Part shown: piece by piece, positions 1 through 7,251 of the stretch
Position numbering within the stretch: position 1 is the stretch's first letter
How the letters are laid out: each line of letters opens with the position of its first letter
Assembly (NCBI GenBank): GCA_041744735.1
Contig: JBGTKH010000189.1
Span: forward strand, 1 to 7,960
DNA from: JBGTKH01 sp041744735
GTDB taxonomy: Bacteria > Planctomycetota > Planctomycetia > Pirellulales > Pirellulaceae
DNA length: 7,960 bases
Direction: 5' to 3'
Position numbers and translations under genes: made by a program
Notes under the pieces: model-generated
Database searches by the model: none
What the model saw: the letters and a program-made list of their open reading frames with translations, nothing else
Told to the model about the DNA's origin: nothing

Positions 1-272
1 CGGCGAGCAACTTCCGCCGCGTACACCATCAACAACAGCCCAATCTGTTCGTAACGACCACGGTAACGGAGCCAAATACATGCGGTCTGTTCCGGCAAGC
101 TCGCGGCCCAGGCACAAAGCCACTGGTAGTCCTCCTGATCCATCGCCAATTCCGCGACGGACCAAGGCTTGCCAAGAAGCCCACGACCCCGCCGACGTTC
201 TTCAATGGCCTTTACGGCGCCTTCGATGGCGTTGAAGGGATTGGCGGTTGTAATGCGGCCGAAAACGTTCAT
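1..272 (-). CDS. Unrecognised protein, N-terminal part only (runs off left edge)
   Basis: The frame is open from an ATG at 272 to the window edge, giving 90 complete codons. I do not recognise the family. The N-terminus reads MNVFGRITTANPFNAIEGA, followed by a basic stretch (EERRRGRG), a segment rich in tryptophan and acidic residues (residues 37-65), and a hydrophobic helix-like run near residue 78 (IGLLLMVYAAEVA). The residue pattern looks like genuine protein rather than a shadow frame: it has regular amphipathic spacing and no low-complexity runs. No Shine-Dalgarno sequence is obvious; a G-rich stretch (GGGGGCG) lies about 12 bases upstream. The frame also stays open for some distance upstream of this ATG, so an earlier alternative start is possible. 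It points away from the broken gene at 325-630, also on the minus strand, and could have been downstream of it in one operon. Confidence 0.6.
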   Translation of the reverse strand, partial: MNVFGRITTANPFNAIEGAVKAIEERRRGRGLLGKPWSVAELAMDQEDYQWLCAWAASLPEQTACIWLRYRGRYEQIGLLLMVYAAEVAR

Positions 273-324
273 GTCTAATCGAACGCCCCCGCGATATGAA
301 GAGAACACCCAAACCGACGACCCC

Positions 325-630
325 TCATGGTGAGTCACCGATAAAGGGACGTTCCCACCCTACCCACAATTCATGTAAAGTCAATCGGCTACCGCGTTGC
401 GGAATCGAAGGGCAAAGTCTTTTCCAATGACATATTGGTGGGCGACGACAAGCTGACCGGTGTTCCGGCTTCCGCAGGAAGAGCTTGCCGGTGAAGCCGA
501 GTCCTGGCCGAAGATCAAACTCTTGAAAATCCTGTTTGTCGCGGAGCGCGTCCTTGTACTGCGTCACGGTCTGCTTCAGCAGATACATTTTGATGGATTG
601 AACTCGGGGCTTCTTACTCTTCTTCGCCAT
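325..630 (-). pseudogene. Broken gene resembling the N-terminus of TIGR04141/DUF6119 proteins
   Basis: From ATG 630, the first 55-60 residues look like real protein: a lysine-rich start (MAKKSKKPR), a strand-like IKMYLLKQTV, then DLRPGLGFTGKLFLRKPEHRS. This order, a short basic start, a YLLK segment and a GKLF segment, resembles the N-terminal region of the sporadically distributed TIGR04141/DUF6119 family, whose members are usually several hundred residues long. After about position 455 the frame becomes implausible (a run of R, P and C). Another frame of the same strand reads TGQLVVAHQYVIGKDFALRF up to a stop at 381-383, so a frameshift or deletion is likely and most of the protein is missing. 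An AGGGAG sequence abuts the tandem ATG codons at 633 and 630. The family assignment is from memory of the pattern and is weak; the broken state is clearer. Confidence 0.4.
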
Positions 631-699
631 CATCTCCCTCACAGTTCTCCTCGGAAGGCGCGCTGGACAAGAGAGTCGAACAATAAGCCAGCTCCGCTA

Positions 700-976
700 C
701 CACCTTCGTGCATTTGGAGAAATGATCGGTCAAATTCATCCGCCGTGCAAGCAGGGTTGCCATTGGTTTTCGAGGGGAGGAATTGTCATGGCGCGAGCAC
801 CTCGTAACCTCGTAAGGAAGTCAGCGACGAAACGGCGGTCGGGATATTTTACCGCGTCACGGCGTCAATCGCTGCGTGCGGCGAGCGGTTTTGTGCGGGG
901 AGGAGGCGGTCTCGGGCCGGAACTTCGAGCATCGCCAGGCGCGGGTCCGCGAGCGGTTGGAGTTTCTCGCCCGGGG
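700..976 (+). mobile_element. Transposase remnant, copy A (IS200-like/REP-associated type)
   Basis: This stretch is clearly related to 6315-6643 and, in its second half, to 1744-1946. It begins with a shared leader (TTTGGAGAAATGATCGGT at 713-730), a purine-rich ribosome-binding-like GAGGGGAGGAA and an ATG at 789 starting MARAPR. Near 880 the sensible frame shifts and then reads CVRRAVLCGEEAVSGRNFEH followed by RQARVRERLEFLA. That block, with the VRRAxLCGE and RERLEFLAG motifs, is typical of the N-terminal part of planctomycete IS200-like (Y1, REP-associated) transposases. The catalytic HUH and tyrosine region is absent. Compared with copy B there are about 20 extra bases at the frame switch, and after 976 the sequence departs from the other copies. 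A short inverted repeat (CTCGGA/TCCGAG, 978-994) lies just beyond the end. Confidence 0.7.
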
Positions 977-1044
977 TCTCGGAGCAGTTCCGAGCGAAAT
1001 GGTGACGTCGGTCCGATTGACACGGCGCAGGCGATCAGGACGAT

Positions 1045-1479
1045 TTAAGGCATCACGTTCATTCCCACCGCCTTCGCCAGCGCGCGTTGCCGAACGTCAA
1101 AGGTGAAGAACTGTTTGGTGCCGAGATGCAACGCTAATGCGACGTGAAGAACGTCGAAGGAACGTGTTCCAAGCGTCTGGGAATTCGTGGCTGCCAACTG
1201 TACCGCAGATTGGAACACCCGATGCCATCTCACCGATTGACGCCGCAACGGTGCGGTGTGGATGGCCTGTTTCACCTGGAGCCAACAGGCGGTGACTTGC
1301 GCGGGATTCAGGAGGCCGCGAAAAACTTGAAGTGAAAAACCGTTGCGAATCTCCAGCCAATGCAGCGCGGTAAACGGCAGAGGGACGGCCTGCGAACTCA
1401 GCCACGCCTGGGCCGCCGCCGTGTTGACGTCTTGCCCGAAGTGGGAGACCAAAACGCTACTGTCCGCGTAGTGCGACAT
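1045..1479 (-). CDS. PIN-domain ribonuclease toxin, VapC type
   Basis: The 144-residue product has the size and order of a VapC-like PIN-domain toxin, a metal-dependent RNase that in this family cleaves tRNA, rRNA or mRNA when free of its antitoxin. Visible acidic residues fit the PIN active site: D6 in YADSSVLV, E43 in WLEIRNG, D109 in SFDVLHVALAL and D128 in FTFDVRQRALA. No signal peptide or membrane segment is seen. The gene starts 6 bases after the stop of the presumed antitoxin gene at 1486-1719, the usual tight antitoxin-then-toxin order, so the two are probably co-transcribed. A purine-rich GGGAGGAAG lies inside the end of the antitoxin gene and may help translation. All key residues and the length are intact, so the toxin looks active even though its neighbours are decayed. 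The RNA target cannot be inferred from sequence. Confidence 0.85.
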   Translation of the reverse strand: MSHYADSSVLVSHFGQDVNTAAAQAWLSSQAVPLPFTALHWLEIRNGFSLQVFRGLLNPAQVTACWLQVKQAIHTAPLRRQSVRWHRVFQSAVQLAATNSQTLGTRSFDVLHVALALHLGTKQFFTFDVRQRALAKAVGMNVMP

Positions 1480-1485
1480 GGTGAA

Positions 1486-1719
1486 TCAGCGGCCAGCTTC
1501 CTCCCGTTCCGACAAGACTGGATTCGGCAGCACCGTGTCGCCGAAAACTTCGCGACGCCAAGCCGACAAGTCGGGCCAGTCCACTCGTTGATCCCCTGAC
1601 GCGGATGGTTCCGAACCGATGGGAGGCAACTCTTGCCCAGCGCGCAAGGCCAACTCGACCTGGCGGCGTTCGTTCGCGGGCAGGGTCCTGATTGCGGCGA
1701 TGATTTCGGCGGCGTTCAT
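1486..1719 (-). CDS. Antitoxin partner of the PIN toxin (VapB-like)
   Basis: A 77-residue protein is read from ATG 1719. It opens with a helix, MNAAEIIAAIRTLPANERRQ, of the kind seen at the start of many small antitoxins, and ends in an acidic/basic tail (WPDLSAWRREVFGDTVLPNP then VLSEREEAGR) that resembles toxin-wrapping tails of antitoxins paired with PIN toxins. Its role would be to bind and inhibit the toxin encoded 6 bases downstream and, by analogy with the family, to repress its own promoter. The frame is open much further upstream, to about 2118, but those extra codons run through the transposase remnant and are not credible. The ATG at 1719 is chosen because the antitoxin-like sequence begins there. 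No clear Shine-Dalgarno is present. The exact antitoxin family was not determined. Confidence 0.75.
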   Translation of the reverse strand: MNAAEIIAAIRTLPANERRQVELALRAGQELPPIGSEPSASGDQRVDWPDLSAWRREVFGDTVLPNPVLSEREEAGR

Positions 1720-1722
1720 ACC

Positions 1723-1747
1723 GGTATCGTACCATGCAGTTGCATGG
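1723..1747. promoter_or_regulatory. Two adjacent palindromes, candidate operator of the toxin-antitoxin genes
   Basis: Four bases upstream of the antitoxin ATG is GGTATCGTACC (1723-1733, 4-bp arms with a 3-base centre). Directly next to it is CCATGCAGTTGCATGG (1732-1747), a perfect 7-bp inverted repeat around a GT centre. Toxin-antitoxin complexes commonly bind such palindromes to autorepress. That function here is inference from position; the palindromes themselves are plain in the sequence. Confidence 0.45.
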
Positions 1748-1946
1748 AAGTGGAGGTCGAAACGGCGGTCGGGATTTATCACTGCGTGCGGCGGGCGGTT
1801 TTGTGCGGGGAGGATGCGGTCTCGGGCCGGAACTTCGAGCATCGCACGGCGTGGGTCCGCGAGCGGTTGGAGTTTCTCGCCGGGGCGTTTTCGAGATTGG
1901 GTTTTCGACTTTCGCGTCGGGGTGTTCCGCTTCGCGGAGCCGACAG
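1744..1946 (+). mobile_element. Transposase remnant, copy B (IS200-like/REP-associated type)
   Basis: From ATG 1744 the frame reads MEVEVETAVGIYHCVRRAVL, then CGEDAVSGRNFEHRTAWVRE and RLEFLAG. This is the best-preserved version of the transposase N-terminus in the window, because it lacks the roughly 20 extra bases that break the frame in copies A and C. The similarity to the other copies starts near 1757, so the leader seen in A and C is absent. Near 1890 the frame shifts; the following bases in another frame read FEIGFSTFAS, still reminiscent of the next part of such transposases, but the HUH motif is not reached. The remnant ends in a 7-bp hairpin, GTTCCGCTTCGCGGAGC (1924-1940), which copy C also has at the same place. 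Confidence 0.7.
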
Positions 1947-1948
1947 AG

Positions 1949-1974
1949 GGATGGCCCTTTTTTTGGAGCCATCC
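1949..1974. repeat. Inverted repeat with T-rich loop
   Basis: GGATGGC (1949-1955) and GCCATCC (1968-1974) form perfect 7-bp arms around a 12-base loop containing seven T residues. It lies at the junction between transposase remnant B and the STAND-like fragment. The T-run is inside the loop rather than after the stem, so it does not match an intrinsic terminator on either strand. It may be a scar or end of a mobile element. Confidence 0.4.
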
Positions 1975-2125
1975 GACCACCATCACCGTGCTTCCCGGTA
2001 GCGATCCGCTACAATCGCTCGTAGAGCAACTGGCCGCCGACGTGATCCCCCCCACCCGCCGCGACCAGCGTCCCGACCGTGCCGACGAATCGAGAGGACG
2101 ATCGCTACTGAGGCTCATTGGCTAA
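1970..2125 (+). pseudogene. Possible fragment of a STAND-type NTPase
   Basis: In the frame ending at the stop of 2123-2125, about 25 residues read TITVLPGSDPLQSLVEQLAA followed by DVIPP. The pattern of a strand followed by RPG/LPGxDPLxxLxxxLA is characteristic of the segment just after the P-loop of many STAND (nSTAND) ATPases in planctomycetes and cyanobacteria. There is no start codon of its own, no Walker A or B motif, and the sequence after about 2060 looks degenerate. I read it as a leftover of a much larger gene of 800 or more residues, cut on the left by the transposase remnant and on the right by the hsdM locus. The match is short and the call is tentative; it could be a chance frame. 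Confidence 0.25.
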
Positions 2126-2175
2126 GTTGGTCCCCGCGAGTGCAAGAGTCGTACAAACTTGAGGACAGACCACAC

Positions 2176-3322
<1,147 letters not shown>

Positions 3323-3333
<11 letters not shown>

Positions 3334-4399
3334 ACTCGTTCCACTGCCGCCCGAGGGGCAAATCCTGATCTACGGGGATGGCGGCTTAAACCTGCAAGTG
3401 CGGCTCGACGGCCAGACTGTCTGGCTGACGCAGCGGCTCATCGCCGAACTGTTTCAGGTCACGGTTCCCAACGTAAATCAGCATTTGAAAAGCATTTACG
3501 AAGATGGCGAACTCCAGCAGGAGGCAACTATTAAGCGTTACTTAATAGTTCAAACTGAAGGCCCCCGCCAGGTCTCCCGGCTCGTCGATCACTACAACCT
3601 CGACGCCATCCTCGCCGTCGGCTACCGCGTCCGTTCGCCGCGCGGCACCGCATTCCGCCGGTGGGCCACCGCGCGCCTCTCCGAACTGCTGGTCAAGGGC
3701 TTCACCCTCGACGACGAACGGATCAAGGCCGGCCGCACCCTCGGCGACGACTACTTCGAGGAACTGCTCGCCCGCATCCGCGACATCCGGTCATCCGAGC
3801 GGATGTTCTGGCAGAAGGTCCTCGACATCTACGCCACGAGCATCGATTACGATGGCAACGCCGAAGCCTCGCAACTGTTCTTCAAAACCGTGCAGAACAA
3901 GATGCACTGGGCCGCTCACGGCCAAACCGCGGCGGAGGTGATCGCCGCCCGCGCCGATGCCGGCAAACACCACATGGGATTGACGACTTGGAAGAACGCC
4001 CCCGCCGGGCCCATTCGCAAAGGCGACGTGAGCATTGCCAAGAACTACCTGAACGCGGAAGAAATCGAGGCCCTGAACCTGATCGTGTCCGCGTACCTGG
4101 AATTCGCGGAAGTGCGGGCGAAAAGCAAACAACCAATGTACATGCGGGGCTGGATCGCCAAACTCGACGACTTCTTGAAACTCTCCGACCGCGAGATTCT
4201 CAACCACGCGGGCAAGATCTCGCACGAGACGGCCAAGCTCAAGGCCGAGGCGGAGTTCGAGACGTTCCGCGACGCCCAGGCCGCCTTGCCGCAACCGGTG
4301 GATCAGCACTTCGCCGACGCCATCGACGAGCTCAAGAAGATCGAAGTCGAGGCGAAGAAAAAGAAACCCGGCCGCAAGAAGAAAGGCGACGAACGATGA
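3323..4399 (+). CDS. rhuM: RhuM-family protein
   Basis: The 358-residue product matches the RhuM (PF13310) family, first named from Salmonella pathogenicity island 3 and often found between hsdM and hsdS of type I loci; its biochemical role is not settled. Landmarks seen are VWLTQRLIAELFQVTVPNVN at residues 34-53 (helix-turn-helix-like), HLKSIYEDGEL, the family hallmark YNLDAILAVGYRVRSPRGTA (residues 92-111), the FRRWAT segment, and SSERMFWQKVLDIYATSIDY (residues 156-175). The C-terminus is rich in lysine (KKKKPGRKKK) and may bind nucleic acid. Length and motifs look complete, with no frameshift. The start ATG lies inside the last codons of hsdM (11-base overlap) and the stop overlaps the next ATG by four bases (ATGA), so translation is probably coupled. 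Codon choice is GC-rich like the hsdM gene, apart from a more AT-rich patch at 3525-3560. Confidence 0.88.
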
Positions 4400-4518
4400 G
4401 GCACCTAACCGCCGTATTCCGCGAGCAGACCCAGCAGCACGACAAGCTCGACGCTGACCGCAACAGCAGCGCGGGCGGGTGGCATGCCGGCGGCGTTGCG
4501 TCGGCATGCTGGACCTAA
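4396..4518 (+). pseudogene. Short ORF repeating the C-terminal tail of HsdM, cut by a palindromic element
   Basis: The ATG overlaps the rhuM stop by four bases. The first 20 residues, MRHLTAVFREQTQQHDKLDA, match HsdM residues 353-372 (coded from 3232) at 12 of 20 positions, including LTA, REQT and KLD. The reading then runs into the palindromic element at 4472-4559 and stops at 4516-4518, giving 40 residues. This looks like a second copy of the 3' end of an hsdM gene lying after rhuM. It could mean that rhuM was inserted into an hsdM gene with duplication of its end, or that two related hsdM copies recombined. Expression is possible through coupling with rhuM but a function is unlikely. Confidence 0.55.
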
Positions 4519-4559
4519 ATTGCATGGCGACCCAAAGCGGACGCCATGCCACCCGTCCG
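4472..4559. repeat. 88-bp palindromic element with 15-bp terminal inverted repeats
   Basis: CGGGCGGGTGGCATG (4472-4486) pairs with CATGCCACCCGTCCG (4545-4559) over 15 bases with one G-T pair. An inner pair, GTCGGCATGC (4500-4509) and GCATGGCGAC (4522-4531), matches in 9 of 10 positions, so the whole element could fold into a nested hairpin. Palindromes with GGGTGGCATG ends are, as I recall, dispersed in planctomycete genomes. The element disrupts the ORF at 4396-4518 and lies at the end of the type I locus, just where hsdS would be expected. Confidence 0.7.
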
Positions 4560-4611
4560 GAAGATTGCCAAACCAGCCTCGCGAGTCGGAACACGGCCAC
4601 CTGCCGTTCGG

Positions 4612-5649
4612 CTAGAACCACACCGGGTCGGAGTTCTCCCCGAGCTCTTCCAATGCCTTTCTTACTTCTTCGGGCGCCTCGTTATGCAACTGCTTCAACG
4701 TCGTGAGAAAACGGCTGATCTCCTCCTCACCCAATCGATACTCGCGAGTGGGCGGGGTGTCCAGTGTCGTTGTTGCTCCGGTGGCGAACTTGAAGTTGAC
4801 CTGAGGGATCGTCAGTTTTTCCTTGATGAACTGGCAGGCCTCGTTCAGGTCCATGAGGATGTTGTCGGATTGCAAAGTCACGGTCGCCGACAGCTTCAGC
4901 TTGGGATTCCTTTTTTGGATGCCGACGCAAAAGGCATGCACGAGGTCCGGGCGGCTGTGGGGAGTTTTGGGGAGGACTCGGAGTTGAAGATTTCGGATCT
5001 TGTCGTCCAGGATTTCGGTCCCGTCCACTGAGATCGTCACCCAGTCGGCACAGGTGGCGATCGCCTCCAGAACGTCCGCGGTCTCTTGCTCCGTTTTGTC
5101 AACGATGCCGTTCGTCAACAACCCGATCCGCAAGCCGGCGCGACGCGCTGACCGGAGGAGTTCGGCAATGTCGGATCGCACGAGCGGCTCGCCACCGGAA
5201 AAGATGGCTGTCTTCACGCCGAACCGGCCCAAGTCGGTGAAGACGTCCTTCCACGCGCCCGAATTCAACTCCTCGTTCTCGCGCTGCTCTCTCCAGTGGT
5301 CACACATTCTGCAATGGGTGCTACAGCGTGAACTGACTTGCATCTGCACGCAGACGGGGGCAGGGACCTCAGTAAACTTACCCTTGCGGATGCACTCAAG
5401 GTAGGGAGCCATCGAGGACAAGTAGCTCTGCGCACTTGCGTTAATGTCTTGCAGGGCGACATGTCTGGAAAAGTCAGCGGATTCCTCAGCGCTATCGCCA
5501 ATCTTTACGTCAATTGTGAACCACAGTTCCGCACAAGTAATTCCGTCCAAAATCAACAGATCCGATTTGTACAGGCAGATATGCGGGTCGGTCCCGTTCC
5601 GGCCCTCTTCCAGCTTCAGCAACTCCTGGAAATAGGGAAGGACCGTCAA
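4612..5649 (-). CDS. Radical SAM protein of unknown substrate
   Basis: The product of about 345 residues carries the radical SAM cluster motif CxxxCxxC at C109, C113 and C116 (SSRCSTHCRMCDHW), which binds a 4Fe-4S cluster and SAM to make a 5'-deoxyadenosyl radical. Other family signs are FSGGEPLVRSDI at residues 150-161, GLLTNG at 176-181 and TISVDG at 205-210. The first 100 residues form a separate N-terminal region that I do not recognise. No further cysteine-rich cluster domain of the SPASM type is visible near the C-terminus, which ends DPVWF close to the palindromic element; a truncation there is possible. The substrate is unknown. The only start available upstream in this frame is TTG at 5649, which lies inside the cyclase frame; the next ATG is near residue 80. 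A frameshifted fusion with the upstream cyclase is a real alternative. Confidence 0.8.
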   Translation of the reverse strand: MTVLPYFQELLKLEEGRNGTDPHICLYKSDLLILDGITCAELWFTIDVKIGDSAEESADFSRHVALQDINASAQSYLSSMAPYLECIRKGKFTEVPAPVCVQMQVSSRCSTHCRMCDHWREQRENEELNSGAWKDVFTDLGRFGVKTAIFSGGEPLVRSDIAELLRSARRAGLRIGLLTNGIVDKTEQETADVLEAIATCADWVTISVDGTEILDDKIRNLQLRVLPKTPHSRPDLVHAFCVGIQKRNPKLKLSATVTLQSDNILMDLNEACQFIKEKLTIPQVNFKFATGATTTLDTPPTREYRLGEEEISRFLTTLKQLHNEAPEEVRKALEELGENSDPVWF

Positions 5650-6127
5650 GAGGCGACTTCGACTCCCAGGTGCTGGGATCCAGCCCAGCCTTCTTCAAGG
5701 TGGCTTCATCGACCAGCATGGAGTCCGGGATGGCGTCCTGACACAGCCGCGATGCAAGATCGACCTGCTTCCCGATCAGATCGTTCGCGCCTTCCGTAAA
5801 CCGCCTGCACTGACCCGAGGTGATCCCAACCCGAATGTGGATGGGCGGACCGTCAAAGCGATAGTTGAGCCTGTCGATGGTCTGGATGATTTTCACCGCA
5901 TCCCGCAGAGCTCGTAACGGCTGTCTAGAGGGTTGATCGGGATCGATCGCGTAACCGATCATAGCCCCGTCGCCGGTGAATTTCAGCATGTTGCTATGTT
6001 CCGCCACCTGATGAATCACCCGGTATAACCGGGAAATGATTTTGCTAACCTCTCTCTCATCCGTGCGGTACTTGATCTCGGTAGACCCCTGCATGTCCAC
6101 GAACATGACAACCCATTGATCGCTCAT
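5510..6127 (-). CDS. Class III adenylate/guanylate cyclase domain protein
   Basis: The first 155-160 residues form a class III nucleotide cyclase domain, which makes a cyclic nucleotide from an NTP. Metal-binding aspartates fit D11 in MFVDMQGST and D53 in KFTGDGAMIGY. IHIRVGITSGQ (residues 97-105) and GKQVDLASRL (119-128) follow in the usual order, then VDEATLKKAGL. In the last motif the transition-state asparagine usual in VNxAxRL is an aspartate (D123), while the arginine (R127) is kept, so activity or nucleotide choice may differ. There is no membrane segment or sensor domain, so it is a soluble stand-alone domain unless fused. GGAGG (6135-6139 on the minus strand) sits 7 bases before ATG 6127 and fixes the start. 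After about residue 159 this frame looks unnatural, whereas the radical SAM frame looks coding; the annotated end at 5510 is therefore probably not the original one. Confidence 0.78.
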   Translation of the reverse strand: MSDQWVVMFVDMQGSTEIKYRTDEREVSKIISRLYRVIHQVAEHSNMLKFTGDGAMIGYAIDPDQPSRQPLRALRDAVKIIQTIDRLNYRFDGPPIHIRVGITSGQCRRFTEGANDLIGKQVDLASRLCQDAIPDSMLVDEATLKKAGLDPSTWESKSPLDGPSLFPGVAEAGRGPERDRPAYLPVQIGSVDFGRNYLCGTVVHN

Positions 6128-6314
6128 CGCAGAACCTCCGACCAGTTCGGCCAGCTCTCAGCACCAACTACGGTGAACGCGCCGAGAACAGCATGTGGCG
6201 GCAGAGACACCTATCCACCCGACAAACAGGCACGGGCCGCCGAGCTAGTCTTGGAACAGGCAGAAGTGATGTATTCCACGCATGCCGAGGATGGCGGCGG
6301 GTAAAAGGGGCCAT

Positions 6315-6643
6315 CCACCTTCTTGTATTTGGAGAAATGATCGGTTGAATTCTTCCACCGTGCAAGCAGGGTTGCAATTGGTTTTCGAGGGGCGAAATTG
6401 TCATGGCGCGAGCACCTCGTAAGGAAGTCATCGACGAAACGGCGGTCGGGATTTTTTACCGTGTCACTGCGCCAAGCGCTGCGGGCGGCGAGCGGTTTTG
6501 TGCGGGGAGGATGCGGTCTCGGGCCGGAACTTCGAGCATCGCCAGGCGTGGGTCCGCGAGCGGTTGGAGTTTCTCGCCGGGATGTTTTCGAGATTGGGTT
6601 TTCGACTTTCGCGTCGGGGCGTTCCGCTTCGCGGAGCCGACAG
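6315..6643 (+). mobile_element. Transposase remnant, copy C (IS200-like/REP-associated type)
   Basis: This copy has both the leader shared with copy A (TTTGGAGAAATGATCGGT at 6328-6345) and the tail shared with copy B. From ATG 6403 it reads MARAPRKEVIDETAVGIFYR, then shifts frame to CGEDAVSGRNFEHRQAWVRE and RLEFLAGMF, and shifts again to FEIGFSTFAS. It ends in the same GTTCCGCTTCGCGGAGC hairpin (6621-6637) as copy B. The HUH and tyrosine catalytic parts are missing. Copies A, B and C all face the same way. The leader, the start codon and the first 15 or so codons give the clearest view of the element's left side. Confidence 0.72.
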
Positions 6644-6685
6644 TGGCCGATCACAGCACATTCAAAATGCTCACGGCGGATGCGC

Positions 6686-6898
6686 TCAGCGAAGCGGAAG
6701 ATAAATCACTTGGCCTTCCCATTCGCCCGCGCTACTGCACTCGACCACCGGTGGGATCGAAGCGTTTTTCGTGGACCTGCTGCACGGCGGCAGACTGGCT
6801 CGCACTTCGCCCACGTATTCGTCCACGGCTGGCTTTTGTCGCAGGTAGAAACCAATCACGGCAGACACGTCCGCCAGGGCTCGCCGGCGCCGTAGCAC
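6686..6898 (-). pseudogene. Remnant resembling the C-terminal part of a DUF433 protein
   Basis: In the frame starting at GTG 6898 about 30 residues read RALADVSAVIGFYLRQKPAV followed by DEYVGEVRA. A helix with a xVxAxxxYYxxxxxxxDxY pattern is how small DUF433 proteins (often antitoxins of PIN-type DUF5615 partners) end. The rest of the frame, rich in S, P and G, does not look like protein, and the expected upstream half with the GxPxxxGTRVPV motif is not found in any frame between 6900 and 7080. I therefore read it as a decayed fragment. The match is short and tentative. Confidence 0.3.
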
Positions 6899-7149
6899 AG
6901 ATGTCCGCCAGGTCGGCGATGAAGGGTTGGCTCGTCACACGTCACCCGAATTCTTGGCTGTGACAAAGCACTATCATGACTGGAACGTCGATCGTTTGGG
7001 TTGCCACCGCTTTGTCGTCGTCGGCTCCAGTGGCGGTCGACAGAAAGCCGCTCTCGCCACCCTGATTCCACTCGGCCGCCCACCCCGGCCGTTGTTGTGT
7101 AGTTCCGGCCGTCGAGAATTTTAAGAAAATTTCACTTCCGGCGCCCGAT
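6899..7149. other. Stretch without a recognisable gene
   Basis: All frames here give proline-, arginine- and serine-rich translations without recognisable motifs, and none has a convincing ribosome-binding site. The base composition becomes more AT-rich after about 7120, towards the promoter-like sequence. I see no tRNA, hairpin terminator or direct repeats in this stretch. Confidence 0.4.
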
Positions 7150-7177
7150 TTGTTTACGAAATGTCGATTAGTATAGA
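7150..7177 (+). promoter_or_regulatory. Candidate housekeeping-sigma promoter for the RsbW-like gene
   Basis: TTGTTT (7150-7155) and TATAGA (7172-7177) are separated by 16 bases in the AT-rich stretch before the kinase gene. This fits a sigma-70-type -35/-10 pair and would give a leader of about 68 bases. It is a pattern match only. Confidence 0.4.
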
Positions 7178-7251
7178 AGGAAGAGAAATGCTAAACTGCC
7201 GCGGCGAAGCGACTGGCGGGTGGCTCGGGCGGCTGTCATTTGGAAGCACAT

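Noticed and set aside
1949..1974. Intrinsic terminator
   Set aside because: The T-run is in the loop rather than downstream of the stem, and no intact gene ends immediately before it.
1486..2118. One 210-residue minus-strand protein including the antitoxin
   Set aside because: Only the last 77 residues look like protein. The upstream part is antisense to transposase remnant B and rich in S, R and P.
3661..4518. Long plus-strand ORF overlapping rhuM in another frame
   Set aside because: The portion inside rhuM is arginine- and proline-rich shadow; only the last 40 codons after 4396 carry any meaningful similarity.
3791..4621. Long minus-strand ORF of 276 residues across rhuM
   Set aside because: It is antisense to the well-supported RhuM gene, has a composition typical of GC-rich shadow frames, and shows no motif.
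4612..5649. Prokaryotic viperin
   Set aside because: The radical SAM motif context (CSTHCRMCDHW, SGGEPL) does not match the viperin CxxxCxFCF type pattern.
4612..6127. A Pycsar-type cyclic pyrimidine defence system
   Set aside because: A class III cyclase is present, but no TIR, transmembrane or cyclic-nucleotide-binding effector is visible, and the nucleotide made cannot be told from the sequence.
6211..6654. Minus-strand ORF with a twin at 1457-1972 (shared residues such as PDAKVENPISKT)
   Set aside because: Both are the antisense reading of the same transposase remnants, so the similarity reflects the DNA repeat and not a conserved protein.
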